NCBI GenBank assembly: GCA_026393675.1
Contig: JAPKZQ010000008.1
Location: 1 to 53,336 of the forward strand
Reading direction: 5' to 3'
DNA length: 53,336 nt
From: Acidobacteriota bacterium
GTDB lineage: Bacteria > Acidobacteriota > Vicinamibacteria > Vicinamibacterales > JAKQTR01
Shown: piece by piece, positions 8,296 through 19,829 of the stretch
How the letters are laid out: every line of letters begins with the position of its first letter
How positions within the stretch are numbered: position 1 is the stretch's first letter
Made by a program: the position numbers and the translations under genes
The notes under the pieces: model-generated
Told to the model about the DNA's origin: nothing
Database searches by the model: none
Seen by the model: the letters and a program-made list of their open reading frames with translations, nothing else

Positions 8296-9683
8296 TGCGC
8301 AGGCACGCGCTCTCGGCGATGGGCGGGATAGGCCTCGCCACCGCCTTCTTCATGCCCATTGCGGCGGCCGGGACGATTGACGCCCCTCTTCTGATGTGGA
8401 CGTCGCTGCACACGATCGAACTGGCTTGTGCGTGGGCTGTGTGTTCAATGATCGGCGCGGCCGGCCTGGCCTGGTTCGGACAGGACCCAAGGCCGCGACG
8501 CGAATCCGTCTTGATTCTGATCCTGTCCGCTCTAAGCATCCTGTCGCTGCTCGCGATCACCGGTCGAAATGCGACAGTCCTGGGCGAGGGCACAGATACC
8601 GTGCGTCTCGTGGCGATCGGCGGCCTCGCCATCGGGCTGATCATTGCGATTGTCCTGTGGCCCCTGAAGCCCCGTCTCCTCGTCAAGACTCTTCGCGGGG
8701 TTCTGCCGTTTGGTTTGATCCTCCTGGTGCCCGGTGTTCAGGCGCTGCTGGTTCTTCCAATGCCCTCTCGCGACGCCCGGCCGGTCGTCGATGCGGGTCT
8801 CACCCGTGTGACGACAGTGGGCGGCCGGTGCAACAACGTCTACGTGCTGCTGTTTGATGAACTCGCCTACGACGCGGTATTTTCTGGTGGCCGCGTCACG
8901 CTGAGCAGTCTGGCGGACAGAATGTCGACGGCGCGGGTCTACCATCGGGCCTTTGCGCCGACCGACTCGACCAACACCTCGATCGCCGTCTATGTCTCGG
9001 CGGAGCCGAAGCACGGGGAGAGTCGGCGCACCGACAAGGCCGGATTGTTTGAGGGGGCGCAGGCAGCCGGCATGGAAACCGAGGTCGTGGGCTGGTACTT
9101 CCCGTACTGCGAGGTTCTGGGGAAGGCCGCCACGCGCTGTCGGTCCTACAGTATGTACAACGCGGCTACGTCATATGACGGGTTCAGCCTGGCCGCGCCT
9201 GTCGAGACGGTGCTGAACATCTGGCCGTACCAGATGCCCACGGGTCTGCTCAAACGACCGTTCGCAGCGCGACTGCATCGGGCGGAACTCGATGCCATCA
9301 CCGCCCTGGCGGCGGCACCCCCGCCGGCTGGCCCGGTGTTCAGGTGGGTCCATTTCAACGTGCCGCATGTCCCCTGGCTCCAGGACACGGGTCCGCTGGC
9401 GTTCCGGGCCTTCGAACAAACGCGCGAGCGCTACTTGCGGCAACTCGATGAAGTGGACCGTGCGCTCAACACGACGCTCGGCGCGCTGGAACAGACAGCG
9501 GCAGGTCGCACCACAACGGTGGTGATCACCGCCGACCACGGCTCGAGACGTGGCCACGCTGGGGATCCGCTCCACGTGCCCCTGATTGTCTGGACGCCAA
9601 GCGGCACTCACCTGGACCTTGCCGAGGATGTCCGCGTCGGCGACGTGCTCAACAGAGTCGTCGCAGGCGCATGCCGTCAATAG
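8295..9683 (+). CDS. Membrane-anchored sulfatase/phosphoethanolamine-transferase-like enzyme
   Basis: The product is 462 residues. Four or five hydrophobic segments (about 8-160) precede an extracytoplasmic domain with alkaline-phosphatase-superfamily motifs: NNVYVLLFDELAYD (about 177-190, metal Asp), an S/T-rich putative nucleophile region (TDSTNTSIAVYVS), HFNVPHVPW and VVITADHGSR (about 410-419). This is the plan of LTA-synthase-like and glycan-modifying membrane sulfatases. The exact reaction cannot be read from sequence. Its start codon overlaps the methyltransferase stop by one base. It converges on hldE-like gene 9685-10149 with essentially no gap. Confidence 0.85.
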   Translation: MRRHALSAMGGIGLATAFFMPIAAAGTIDAPLLMWTSLHTIELACAWAVCSMIGAAGLAWFGQDPRPRRESVLILILSALSILSLLAITGRNATVLGEGTDTVRLVAIGGLAIGLIIAIVLWPLKPRLLVKTLRGVLPFGLILLVPGVQALLVLPMPSRDARPVVDAGLTRVTTVGGRCNNVYVLLFDELAYDAVFSGGRVTLSSLADRMSTARVYHRAFAPTDSTNTSIAVYVSAEPKHGESRRTDKAGLFEGAQAAGMETEVVGWYFPYCEVLGKAATRCRSYSMYNAATSYDGFSLAAPVETVLNIWPYQMPTGLLKRPFAARLHRAELDAITALAAAPPPAGPVFRWVHFNVPHVPWLQDTGPLAFRAFEQTRERYLRQLDEVDRALNTTLGALEQTAAGRTTTVVITADHGSRRGHAGDPLHVPLIVWTPSGTHLDLAEDVRVGDVLNRVVAGACRQ

Positions 9684-9684
9684 G

Positions 9685-10149
9685 CTAATTGCGGAGTTTG
9701 TCGACGATGGCGGTTGTCGAATGGCCTTCTTCGATGCTGACGCGAATGACCACCCCGCCGCGGGCTTCGACGATGTCGCGGCCGACAATCCGGTCGGCGG
9801 CCCAGTCGGCGCCCTTTACGAGGACGTCGGGCTGAATCAGGCTGATGATCTCGTGCGGTGTGTCCTCATCAAATACGACAGTCGCGTCCACACACGCCAG
9901 CGCGGCGACAACCTCGGCGCGCTCCGCCTCGGGATTGACGGGGCGTGTCGGACCCTTGATGGCGCGCACGGACCGGTCGGAGTTGATGGCCACGATCAGC
10001 ACATCCCCGTGGCGCCGAGCTTCCGCGAGGTAGCGAACGTGTCCCGGATGGAGGATGTCGAAGACGCCATTGGTAAAGACGACGCGCTTCTGCTCGCGCC
10101 CTAGCTGCTCACGCCACCGCGCGGCTGCGTCCTGTGTCATGACTGGCAT
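9685..10149 (-). CDS. D-glycero-beta-D-manno-heptose 1-phosphate adenylyltransferase (RfaE2 domain)
   Basis: The product is 154 residues, a stand-alone nucleotidyltransferase of the cytidylyltransferase fold. [17 protein letters not shown] contains the HxGH signature, and [13 protein letters not shown] resembles the C-terminal half of HldE. In that role it adenylylates heptose-1-phosphate to ADP-heptose for LPS inner core. The kinase half (RfaE1) is not fused to it and is not in the window. It is last in a minus-strand run with a DUF218 protein and the Wzm/Wzt exporter, consistent with LPS assembly. Glycerol-3-phosphate cytidylyltransferase-like enzymes share the fold, so the substrate is inferred. 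Confidence 0.88.
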   Translation of the reverse strand: MPVMTQDAAARWREQLGREQKRVVFTNGVFDILHPGHVRYLAEARRHGDVLIVAINSDRSVRAIKGPTRPVNPEAERAEVVAALACVDATVVFDEDTPHEIISLIQPDVLVKGADWAADRIVGRDIVEARGGVVIRVSIEEGHSTTAIVDKLRN

Positions 10150-10174
10150 GTGGTTGGTCTCGATCCGGCGTTGC

Positions 10175-10870
10175 CTACCAGTACCTCAGGCGGTAGTAGA
10201 TCGTCTTCTGCCACTCAACCAGACCCGCCAGTAGCGTGTTTCGGTCGGTCCACCATGTGTCTGGCTTGTACCGGTCCTGCGCCGCCGGCCGCATGCGGAC
10301 GACAACGCCGGTTCCGCGCAACATCCATTCGAAGATGTAACCAGCCCGGCGCGTGTGGAACGAAGATGACACAATGATGACTTGGCGGATTTGGCGCGTC
10401 TTGATCCACGCTGCGACGATGGACGCCTCTTCGACGGTGGACTTGGCCTGATCTTCCAAGACGACGATGGCTGATTCCGGTACGCCGAGTTCTTTGAGGT
10501 AGCGCCGCTGGCGTTCGACGGCGCGCTCCACTTTCACCTTACGCCGAAGAAGTTCGGGAAGAGCTGCACTGTCGCGCTCCGTGGTCAGGACAATCAGCGG
10601 CGCCGCGTGGGCAGCAAACAGATCCGCAGCTTCGAGTTCCCGGTCGCCTTCACCTCCCGAGAGCACGATGATGGCGTCCGATGATTCCATCGCGTCCGCG
10701 CGCACCAGTTCGCGTCCAATCCACTGGAGGATGGGTGTTCTGGTGGCGTAGAGAACCAGCGCGACAGCGAGAAACGCCCCAAACCAGATCGCGAGACCGC
10801 GCCATGGCCTCTGGGTGCGGCGCTGTGGGCTCCGAGTGGCCCGCTGCTGGCTATGGCTCCTGCGTGTCAT
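10175..10870 (-). CDS. DUF218 (YdcF/SanA/ElyC-like) membrane protein
   Basis: The product is 231 residues. An Arg/Gln-rich cytoplasmic N-terminus is followed by one transmembrane helix (about 24-44, [19 protein letters not shown]) and a DUF218 domain: [18 protein letters not shown], a STVEEA segment and [16 protein letters not shown]218 proteins such as ElyC and SanA affect envelope integrity and glycan precursor metabolism; the biochemical activity is not settled. The start overlaps the 3' end of the Wzt gene by 20 bp, indicating co-expression with the exporter. Confidence 0.88.
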   Translation of the reverse strand: MTRRSHSQQRATRSPQRRTQRPWRGLAIWFGAFLAVALVLYATRTPILQWIGRELVRADAMESSDAIIVLSGGEGDRELEAADLFAAHAAPLIVLTTERDSAALPELLRRKVKVERAVERQRRYLKELGVPESAIVVLEDQAKSTVEEASIVAAWIKTRQIRQVIIVSSSFHTRRAGYIFEWMLRGTGVVVRMRPAAQDRYKPDTWWTDRNTLLAGLVEWQKTIYYRLRYW

Positions 10871-12341
10871 TCGTCACCGGAGGGTTGAAGCGCACTCCGC
10901 CGCTGAAGCTCCATGTGTGGCGCGGCCGGTAGATCCCGACGTCCTGCACGCGGGACTTGACGTGGAAGCTGTAGAGCAGGCGGTGATAGTCGTAGGGGTA
11001 GCCGTCGTGCCGATGGAGCGCCACGTCGAGCTTGTAGGTGCCGGCCACCAGGTCGAGTCCATCGATCCGGAAGTTGATCTCGGCCTCGCCCTCGAGGCCC
11101 TCGGCCTCGAACTTCTCATGATCGGTGTTGGTGCCAAAGCAGCAGACGCCGTCCATGTTGAACAGGCCGATCCCGACGACGAAATCCGTCAGCGGGTGCG
11201 CCGCGTGAAGCTTGATGCGGATGTCGACCCGCTCGCCGGCCTGGAACACGTGCGCGGGCTGGCCCTCCTCGCCCACAAGCTGCACGTCGGTAATCTCCGC
11301 CTCGCGCGATCCCCACCGGCCCTCGCCCGCCTGGAACATGTCTGGATGCCCGGCAGGCTCGCCAACAGCGTGTTCAGGTGACTCCTTCTCGGATGCGCCA
11401 TCATCTGGCGCGTCCGGCCCGGATATGTCGTGTCCACCTTCGGTGGCAACTTCGTGCGCCGGTGCAGTTTCTGTCTCGGGAAAAAAGTCACCCAACCCCT
11501 TTTCCCCCAGAGAGTCACCCGCCCCCTTTTCGGCGGCGGTCGCCACGCTCGCCTGCGCCTTCGCATCGGCGGCGGCGATCTGGACCTCTTCCTGGCGGTC
11601 GACATCCGTGATGTATGCCGCCACGACGCGTCTCGGGTCGCCGATGCCGCGCGACCGCCCTTCGTCCAGCCACAGCGCCATGTCGCAGAACCGCTCGACC
11701 AGCGTCAACTGGTGTGTCACCAGGAGAATCGTCTTGCCGCGGCGGCGGAACTCCGCGAACTTGTCGAGGCACTTGTGCGAGAACGCCTCGTCTCCAACCG
11801 CCAGCACTTCGTCGACCAGCAGCACGTCCGGATCCACGTGAATCGCGACGGCGAATCCCAGGCGGACGTACATGCCGGACGAATACGTCTTGACCGGCGC
11901 GTCGATGAAGTCCTGCATCTCGGCGAACTCGACGATCTCGTCGAAGCGACGCGTGATCTCCCGCTTCGACAGGCCCAGCATGATGCCGTTGATGAAGACG
12001 TTTTCGCGCCCGGAGATTTCGGGATGGAACCCCGCCCCGAGCTCAATCAACGCCGAAATGCGACCTGCAACGGTCACGCGGCCGGATGTTGGCTTGGTGA
12101 TACCGGCGACGAGCTTCAGCATCGTGCTCTTGCCGGAACCGTTGCGGCCAACAATGCCAAACGTCGATCCGGCTGGCACCTCAAACGACACGCCATTGAG
12201 CGCGTTGAACGTCTCGGCCGGATTCAGGTCGCCGACCATCGATCCGGACAGAATCGCGCTCTTGAGCGTCGCAAACTGGCGGCGCCGCGAGTACTTCCGG
12301 TAGGTCTTCCGGACGTCGACAACCTCAATGGCGGGTTTCAT
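10851..12341 (-). CDS. wzt: O-antigen/polysaccharide ABC exporter ATPase (Wzt) with C-terminal glycan-binding domain
   Basis: The product is 496 residues. The ATPase domain has Walker A GRNGSGKS (65-72), signature YSSGMYVRLGFA (153-164), Walker B VLLVDE (about 173-178) and a switch His in LLVTHQ. After an acidic, low-complexity linker (about 250-345) comes a beta-sandwich Wzt_C-like domain (VDIRIKLHAAHPLTDFVVG onward), which in characterised systems recognises the chain terminus of the O-polysaccharide. It pairs with the permease encoded just upstream (4-bp overlap). Part of the linker is encoded by two spaced copies of an AGTCACCC-rich repeat (11487-11531). Confidence 0.94.
   Translation of the reverse strand: MKPAIEVVDVRKTYRKYSRRRQFATLKSAILSGSMVGDLNPAETFNALNGVSFEVPAGSTFGIVGRNGSGKSTMLKLVAGITKPTSGRVTVAGRISALIELGAGFHPEISGRENVFINGIMLGLSKREITRRFDEIVEFAEMQDFIDAPVKTYSSGMYVRLGFAVAIHVDPDVLLVDEVLAVGDEAFSHKCLDKFAEFRRRGKTILLVTHQLTLVERFCDMALWLDEGRSRGIGDPRRVVAAYITDVDRQEEVQIAAADAKAQASVATAAEKGAGDSLGEKGLGDFFPETETAPAHEVATEGGHDISGPDAPDDGASEKESPEHAVGEPAGHPDMFQAGEGRWGSREAEITDVQLVGEEGQPAHVFQAGERVDIRIKLHAAHPLTDFVVGIGLFNMDGVCCFGTNTDHEKFEAEGLEGEAEINFRIDGLDLVAGTYKLDVALHRHDGYPYDYHRLLYSFHVKSRVQDVGIYRPRHTWSFSGGVRFNPPVTNDTQEP
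11483..11531. repeat. Two spaced AGTCACCC...CCCCTTTTC repeats in the wzt linker
   Basis: AGTCACCCAACCCCTTTTC (from 11487) is followed 27 bases later by AGTCACCCGCCCCCTTTTC. They differ by two bases and fall in the poorly conserved linker, encoding GDSLGEKGLGDF-type residues. This looks like intergenic-style repeat DNA tolerated inside a flexible linker. Confidence 0.5.
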
Positions 12342-13129
12342 ACTTCTTCGGCGAACGAATCCCTGAGTCGATCAAACATGAAGTAGCCTACAAAGAACAA
12401 CAACACCGACGCCGCGCCCAACGCGAGCAACCACTTCCAGTGGCCGAAATCCCCAGGAAAAAACAGGATTTCCTGGTACGAGACCGCCAGGTGCGTGAAC
12501 GGATTCAGATTCAGCACCGTCTTCATGATCGGCGGCGCGCCGTTCATCGAGTAGATGATGGGCGTCGCGAAGAACCAGAATGTCATCAGGTTCGACAGGA
12601 CGTCCTTGAAGTCGCGAAAGTGCACGGTGAGCGCCGACACGATGAGCGCGAGTCCGAGCGTCAGGATCAACTGCACCAGCACGACGACGGGGAACCACAC
12701 GACCTCCGACCATTGCAGCGGCGCCTGGTAGCAGATCAGGAACACGACGAGGATCGGCAGCGCCAGCAGGAAGTGCACCATGTTCGCCAGAACGGTGACG
12801 ATGGGGAGCACTTCGGCCGGAAACATGACTTTCTTGATGAGGTTCCCGCCAGCGATGAGGACGTTTGAAGACTCCAGAAGAGACGAGGAGAACCACGTCC
12901 ACGGGAGAATGCCGCAGAACAGGAACAACGGGTACGGGTTCATATCCGGTTGCCGCGACACCAGGACGTACGAAAACACGAACGTATAGATGAGCAGCAG
13001 CAGTAAGGGGTTGATAAACGACCAGAAGAAGCCCAGCACCGACGCTCTGTAGCGCGCTTTCAGCTCGCGTGCCACCAGGCTCTGGATGAGCTGCCGATAC
13101 TTCAGCAGGTTTGTGAGGTTTTTCAGCAC
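12338..13129 (-). CDS. wzm: O-antigen/polysaccharide ABC exporter permease (Wzm, ABC-2 type)
   Basis: The product is 263 residues. The typical N-terminus ARELKARYRASVLGFFWSFI precedes about six transmembrane segments (for example INPLLLLLIYTFVFSYVLV and FLLALPILVVFLI) and the conserved end LNPFTHLAVSYQEILFF. It forms the membrane channel that exports lipid-linked polysaccharide to the periplasm with Wzt. The gene is upstream of and overlaps wzt by 4 bp (ATGA type). Homologous permeases also export teichoic acids or capsules; the Wzt_C domain of its partner and the heptose gene nearby favour O-antigen. Confidence 0.94.
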   Translation of the reverse strand: MLKNLTNLLKYRQLIQSLVARELKARYRASVLGFFWSFINPLLLLLIYTFVFSYVLVSRQPDMNPYPLFLFCGILPWTWFSSSLLESSNVLIAGGNLIKKVMFPAEVLPIVTVLANMVHFLLALPILVVFLICYQAPLQWSEVVWFPVVVLVQLILTLGLALIVSALTVHFRDFKDVLSNLMTFWFFATPIIYSMNGAPPIMKTVLNLNPFTHLAVSYQEILFFPGDFGHWKWLLALGAASVLLFFVGYFMFDRLRDSFAEEV

Positions 13130-13142
13130 TACCCTGAACCTG

Positions 13143-13235
13143 TCTGGATGCGGGCTTTCGCCGGCATGACGAAATCAAACCACCAAAACGCGCCTCTACG
13201 ATCTCTGGACGGGCACGGGGGCCCGCCCCTACGGT
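13143..13235. repeat. Palindromic repeats between PP2C gene and wzm
   Basis: CTGGATGCGGGCTTTCGCCGGCATGACG (13144-13171) is one arm of the GGATGCCGG/CCGGCATGACG family seen at 27172, 28864, 29474 and 50231. A GGGCACGGGGGCCCGCCCCTAC hairpin (13211-13232) also occurs at 41620-41642. The latter supplies the TAG stop codon of the PP2C gene on the minus strand. Confidence 0.7.
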
Positions 13236-14032
13236 GCCGTCACATCCACAATCACGACCGTAATGTTGTCGGGGCCGCCGGCGGCGTTGGCTGCCTCGAT
13301 AAGCGTCGAACACAGCGGGCCCGGGTCGCCGTGCGGTGTGCGCGCCATGATGGCGGCGATCGCCGAATCGGGCACGGGCGTCGAGAGGCCGTCGCTGCAG
13401 AGCAGGATTCGATCTCCTGGCTCCAACGCGATCGGCGTGATCTCGACATCTGGATCCTCGGCGCCAGCCAGCGCGCGCGTCACCAGGTTGCGCCACGGAT
13501 GCCGCCGCGCGTCCTCGTCTGTCATCGCTCCCGTCGCGATCTGCTCCTCGACCCAGGAATGATCGCGCGTGATCTGTTCAAGCCGACCCTCGCGCCATAC
13601 GTACGCACGACTATCTCCCACATGCGCCACGAGTGCCGGCAGGATCTGGGCCTCGCCGGACGCCGCTGGTGGTTGCGCGACCAGCAGGGCAACGGCCGTG
13701 GTCGCCATCCCGCGCAGCGCGGCGTCATCTGTTGTCCGTTGCTGGATCTGCCTGTTGGCGAGTCTGAACGCCGACGACAGCCGGTTGCCGTCGATGCCAA
13801 GAGCCGGGTTGTAGCCGAACGGCCACGTGGCCTGATCGCACTGCCCCGCGGTGTGTTCGACATACGCCTCAATCGCGTCAACCGCGATGTGCGACGCCAC
13901 CTCGCCCGCGGCATGGCCACCCATGCCGTCGGCGACGACAAAGAGGCCAAGCGTTGGACGGAGGCTGAAGCTGTCTTCGTTTGATTCGCGACGAAGACCG
14001 GGATCGGTCGAGGCAGCGGACAGAATGTGCAT
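13229..14032 (-). CDS. PP2C-family serine/threonine protein phosphatase
   Basis: The product is 267 residues starting MHILSAASTDPG. PPM/PP2C motifs are complete: RRESNEDSF (metal-site Glu/Asp), VVADGMGGHAAGEVAS, HVGDSRAYVW, LLCSDGLSTPV and GGPDNITVVIV. It is a predicted Mn/Mg-dependent cytoplasmic phosphatase of the PrpC/Stp type, usually paired with an Hanks-type kinase, none of which is in the window. The reading frame extends upstream into atpC, but the start at 14032 is preferred because its ATG overlaps the atpC TGA (ATGA). This couples translation to the ATP synthase operon. The stop codon lies within a dispersed repeat. Confidence 0.95.
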   Translation of the reverse strand: MHILSAASTDPGLRRESNEDSFSLRPTLGLFVVADGMGGHAAGEVASHIAVDAIEAYVEHTAGQCDQATWPFGYNPALGIDGNRLSSAFRLANRQIQQRTTDDAALRGMATTAVALLVAQPPAASGEAQILPALVAHVGDSRAYVWREGRLEQITRDHSWVEEQIATGAMTDEDARRHPWRNLVTRALAGAEDPDVEITPIALEPGDRILLCSDGLSTPVPDSAIAAIMARTPHGDPGPLCSTLIEAANAAGGPDNITVVIVDVTAP

Positions 14033-14462
14033 CAGAACCTGGTTCGTGCCTTTGTCGCCACCTGAAGTCGGCTGATCGCCTTTATCAATGCGACGCGGGC
14101 ACGCTCCATGTCGATATCCGATGCCCCTGTTCGCGCCGCCTGGATTTTGTCTTCGGCCCGGCGCTTCGCCTCTTCGGCTCGCCGCAAGTCGATCTCCTCG
14201 GCGCGCTCCGCGAACTGGGCCAGCAACCTGACGCGGTCGGGCAACACCTCGGCGAACCCGAAGGCAATCGACAGGTAGTGCTTCTCGGTGCCCTTCCGGT
14301 ACCACATCTGACCGACGCGCAGACCCGTCAGCAGCGGTGTGTGGCCCGGGAGAATGCCGAGATAGCCTTCCGTGCCCGGCAACTGCACCTCGTCCACCTC
14401 CTCGTGGGCAATGGCGCGGTCGGGCGTCACGATCTCGAGCGTCAAATGCGAGGGTAACGACA

Positions 14463-14463
<1 letters not shown>
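14032..14463 (-). CDS. atpC: F1Fo ATP synthase subunit epsilon
   Basis: The product is 143 residues. An N-terminal beta-sandwich (LTLEIVTPDRAIAHEEVDEV, GILPGHTPLLTGL) is followed by a helical hairpin with RRAEEAKRRAEDKI. It is part of the central stalk and can inhibit ATP hydrolysis. The start overlaps the atpD stop by one base (TAATG) and the stop overlaps the PP2C start (ATGA). Confidence 0.96.
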
Positions 14464-16786
<2,323 letters not shown>

Positions 16787-16800
16787 CTTTGCTCAACCAT

Positions 16801-18330
16801 CTACGCAACCGCGCTCTTCTTCCCTGCCGCAAACGTCTCGCCGAACTCCTTGAGCGCCGCGCCCATCTCGGCCTTCAGCGCATCGGCCAACTGCTTCTTC
16901 TCGGCAATCGCCCGCAGAATCGCCGGCTTGCGCGAGTCGAAGAAGCGGTAGAGTTCCTGCTCGTACTCGCCGATGTTCTCAACCGGCACGGGATCGAGAT
17001 ACCCGTTGGTGCCCGCGAAGATCAGCAGCACCTGCTTCTCGATCGCCAGCGGCTCATACTGCGGCTGCTTGAGAATTTCGACGAGTCTTTTGCCGCGGTT
17101 TAACTGCGCCTGCGTCGCCTTGTCGAGGTCGCTGCCAAACTGCGCGAATGCCGCCAACTCGCGATACTGGGCCATGTCGAGGCGTAACGTGCCGGCAACC
17201 TGGCGCATGGCTTTCACCTGGGCCGACCCGCCAACGCGCGACACCGAATTGCCGACGTTGATTGCCGGCCGGACGCCCTGGTGGAACAGGTCGGTCTCCA
17301 GGAAGATCTGGCCGTCGGTGATGGAGATGACGTTGGTCGGAATGTACGCCGACAAGTCGCCCGCCTGCGTTTCGATGATCGGCAGCGCGGTCAACGAGCC
17401 ACCGCCCTGCTCCTTGTTCATTTTGGCCGCGCGTTCGAGCAGCCGTGAATGCAGGTAGAAGACGTCGCCCGGGTACGCCTCGCGGCCCGGCGGACGGCGC
17501 AGCAGCAGCGAGATCTCGCGGTACGCCTGCGCGTGCTTCGAGAGGTCGTCGTAGATGCAGAGCGCGTGGTTGCCGTTGTCGCGGAAGTACTCGCCCATCG
17601 AGCAGGCCGAGTACGGGCTGATGTAGAGCATCGCGGCCGGCTCCGACGCGGCAGCGGCCACGACAATGCTGTACTCCATCGCCCCGGCAGCCTCGAGTGT
17701 CTTGACCACCTGCGCGATCGTCGACTGCTTCTGGCCGATCGCGTTGTAGATGCAGATGACGTCCTGGCCCTTCTGGTTGATGATCGTGTCGACGGCAATC
17801 GCCGTCTTGCCGGTCTGGCGGTCGCCGATGATCAACTCGCGCTGACCGCGACCAATCGGCACCATCGAATCGATGGCCTTGAGGCCGGTCTGCAGCGGCT
17901 CGCGCACGGGCTGACGGGCGACAACGCCTGGCGCGATGCGCTCGATGGGCGAGAACTGCTGCGTCGCAATGGGACCCTTGCCGTCGACCGGCTGGCCGAG
18001 CGAGTTCACGACGCGCCCCACCAACTCCTCGCCCACGGGCACGGAGATGATGCGGCCGGTCCGCTTGACCGGGTCGCCTTCCTTGATGGTGTGGTACTCG
18101 CCGAGTAGCACGGTGCCAACGCTGTCTTCCTCGAGGTTCAGCGCGATCCCGAACACGCCATGCGGGAACTCGAGCATCTCGCCGGCCATCGTGTTCTCGA
18201 CGCCATGGACGCGCGCGATGCCATCGCCCACAACGACCACGCTGCCGACTTCGGACACGTCGATATCGATGGCCTGGCTGCCAATCTGGTCGCGGATGAC
18301 TTTGGTGATCTCTTCGGCCTTGATGTTCAT
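16801..18330 (-). CDS. atpA: F1Fo ATP synthase subunit alpha
   Basis: The product is 509 residues. The start [16 protein letters not shown] is chosen by family alignment; the reading frame continues 11 codons upstream into atpH without support. P-loop GDRQTGKT (169-176) and [19 protein letters not shown] identify the non-catalytic nucleotide-binding subunit. The length is normal for bacteria. The Shine-Dalgarno is weak, consistent with coupling to atpH. Confidence 0.97.
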   Translation of the reverse strand: MNIKAEEITKVIRDQIGSQAIDIDVSEVGSVVVVGDGIARVHGVENTMAGEMLEFPHGVFGIALNLEEDSVGTVLLGEYHTIKEGDPVKRTGRIISVPVGEELVGRVVNSLGQPVDGKGPIATQQFSPIERIAPGVVARQPVREPLQTGLKAIDSMVPIGRGQRELIIGDRQTGKTAIAVDTIINQKGQDVICIYNAIGQKQSTIAQVVKTLEAAGAMEYSIVVAAAASEPAAMLYISPYSACSMGEYFRDNGNHALCIYDDLSKHAQAYREISLLLRRPPGREAYPGDVFYLHSRLLERAAKMNKEQGGGSLTALPIIETQAGDLSAYIPTNVISITDGQIFLETDLFHQGVRPAINVGNSVSRVGGSAQVKAMRQVAGTLRLDMAQYRELAAFAQFGSDLDKATQAQLNRGKRLVEILKQPQYEPLAIEKQVLLIFAGTNGYLDPVPVENIGEYEQELYRFFDSRKPAILRAIAEKKQLADALKAEMGAALKEFGETFAAGKKSAVA

Positions 18331-18346
18331 AAGCTCGTGTCTAGGG

Positions 18347-18892
18347 TTACGCGGAACGTCCAATTCGCTCCCGCATCTTCTCGAGTTGCCGCTTCACGCT
18401 TCCGTCGTACACCGTGCTGCCGATGCGCGTGACGACGCCGCCCAGCACGGTGGGGTCGGTGGCCGTCGTCATCAGCACCTTTCGGCCCGTGAGCGCGCCC
18501 AGACTGGCTTCCAGTTTCTGAACGCGATCCGGCGGCAATGCTACGGCGGAGGTGACCTGCGCCCGAACAACCTTCTGATGATCCATCAACCGGCTGCGGT
18601 ACGCCTCGATCAAATCCGGAAGCAGCGCGATGCGGTCGCGGCCGGCCATCATCGTCAGCAACTTGTTGAGCACCGGAGTCAGCTCGAGCTTCGGCAGCAT
18701 CGCGGAGACGATGCCCTGCTTCTGCGTGGTGGGCACGGCGGGATTGGTCATCACTTTCCACAGGTCGGCGTGACCGCGGAACAGATCGGCCACCGCGGCG
18801 AGCTGCTGTTCAACCACCTGCGGATCGGCTTCCGCAAGGGCGACATCGAGTAATGCCCGGGCGTATCGTGCTGCGCTGGTTCGTGCTGTCAT
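18347..18892 (-). CDS. atpH: F1Fo ATP synthase subunit delta
   Basis: The product is 181 residues, with the OSCP/delta pattern [16 protein letters not shown] at the N-terminus and [20 protein letters not shown] near the C-terminus. It links the peripheral b/b' stalk to the top of F1. It is separated from atpF by three bases and lies 16 bp from the chosen atpA start. Confidence 0.95.
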   Translation of the reverse strand: MTARTSAARYARALLDVALAEADPQVVEQQLAAVADLFRGHADLWKVMTNPAVPTTQKQGIVSAMLPKLELTPVLNKLLTMMAGRDRIALLPDLIEAYRSRLMDHQKVVRAQVTSAVALPPDRVQKLEASLGALTGRKVLMTTATDPTVLGGVVTRIGSTVYDGSVKRQLEKMRERIGRSA

Positions 18893-18895
18893 CGC

Positions 18896-19675
18896 CTACT
18901 TCCCGACCTGCACCAAGTATCTATCCACGAGGCGGATTTGATCCGCATCAGTGATCGTGGTCCTCACTCGTTCTGATGCGACGGCCACGGCCAGATCGGC
19001 GGCCTGCTTCGTCAGTTCGCGTTCGGCGAGTTTGAGCTGGGTGCCGATTTCGCGCCGCGTCACTTCGAGCAGCCGCTCGCGCTCAGACTGGGCGGCCTGC
19101 CGGATGCGCGCTTCCTCGGCGACGACTTCTTCGGCGCCGGCCTTGCGTAGTGCCTCAAGCTCGGCTGGCAGCGACTGCATCTTCTGTGCGATGGCTGCCT
19201 GCTCGGCGGCGGCTCCTGTGCGCATGTCGCTGGCTTTGACGAGACGCTCGCGGATCTGCGTGGAACGGTTCGTCAGATAGACGGCGAGCGGCGAGCGAAG
19301 CAGATAAAAGAGGGTGCCGGCCAGCAGCGCGAAATTGAACAGCCTGGCGATCGTGGCAACCATCGGATTGCCGTGTTCGGCTGCGGCTGCCTCGTTTTCG
19401 GGGCCTGCTGCCGCTGTCTTGTGTTCGCCGGTTGCGGCTGCCTGATGCCCTGCTTCCGCGCCTGCGACCGCGGTGGGTTTGTGTTCGCTGACTGCGGCTG
19501 TTTGATGCTCGCCTGCCGCGCCTCCTGCGGGCGGTGGCTGGGTCGCGTACGCGGTCGGCTGGGTCGTGGTCGCGTGCACAGGCTGGGCCAGCGTGACGGC
19601 CGCGCCGGCGACCGTAATCACCAACGCGGAGACGAGAATGGCGATGGTCCAGGAGTGTCGAACCGGCACGCGCAT
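18896..19675 (-). CDS. atpF: F1Fo ATP synthase subunit b with signal-like N-terminal extension
   Basis: The product is 259 residues, much longer than a typical b subunit (about 156-170). The canonical part begins near IARLFNFALLAGTLFYLL (single membrane segment) and continues as a charged coiled coil. In front lie a hydrophobic segment resembling a signal peptide (about 8-28, WTIAILVSALVITVAGAAV) and about 65 residues of Ala/His/Thr/Glu repeats (AAATGEHKTAAAGPE and similar). The start at 19675 follows this pattern; further upstream codons are in the intergenic repeat. If the signal is real, the extension would be periplasmic before the true b helix returns to the cytoplasm. Confidence 0.9.
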   Translation of the reverse strand: MRVPVRHSWTIAILVSALVITVAGAAVTLAQPVHATTTQPTAYATQPPPAGGAAGEHQTAAVSEHKPTAVAGAEAGHQAAATGEHKTAAAGPENEAAAAEHGNPMVATIARLFNFALLAGTLFYLLRSPLAVYLTNRSTQIRERLVKASDMRTGAAAEQAAIAQKMQSLPAELEALRKAGAEEVVAEEARIRQAAQSERERLLEVTRREIGTQLKLAERELTKQAADLAVAVASERVRTTITDADQIRLVDRYLVQVGK

Positions 19676-19724
19676 GTGGTCTGCCCCGATATCCTCACGG
19701 CGGGCCGGTAATCCGAACCCGATC

Positions 19725-19829
19725 TTACCCTTCGACCCAAGTCGTGTTGGGCGCCGCCTCAACGCTGCGCGCTGGTCGATCGCCGTCGTCTTGGGCCGTC
19801 CTCGATCGCAACACAGGCGGGCTCAGGAT
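19725..19829 (-). repeat. Stop-codon-linked palindromic repeat, copy 2 (between atpF' and atpF)
   Basis: On the minus strand it begins directly after the atpF' TGA: ATCCTGAGCCCGCCTGTGTTG, then a GGCCCAAGACGACGGCGATC core, and CAACACGACTTGGGTCGAAG GGTAA at the far end. It closely matches the copy after galU and, less closely, the copy after the surA-like gene. It is located inside an operon, so it is unlikely to be a strong terminator. Confidence 0.75.

Noticed and set aside
13229-14305. A 358-residue PP2C protein starting inside atpC
   Set aside because: The first 91 codons are the atpC shadow frame; the ATGA overlap at 14032 fits the family start.
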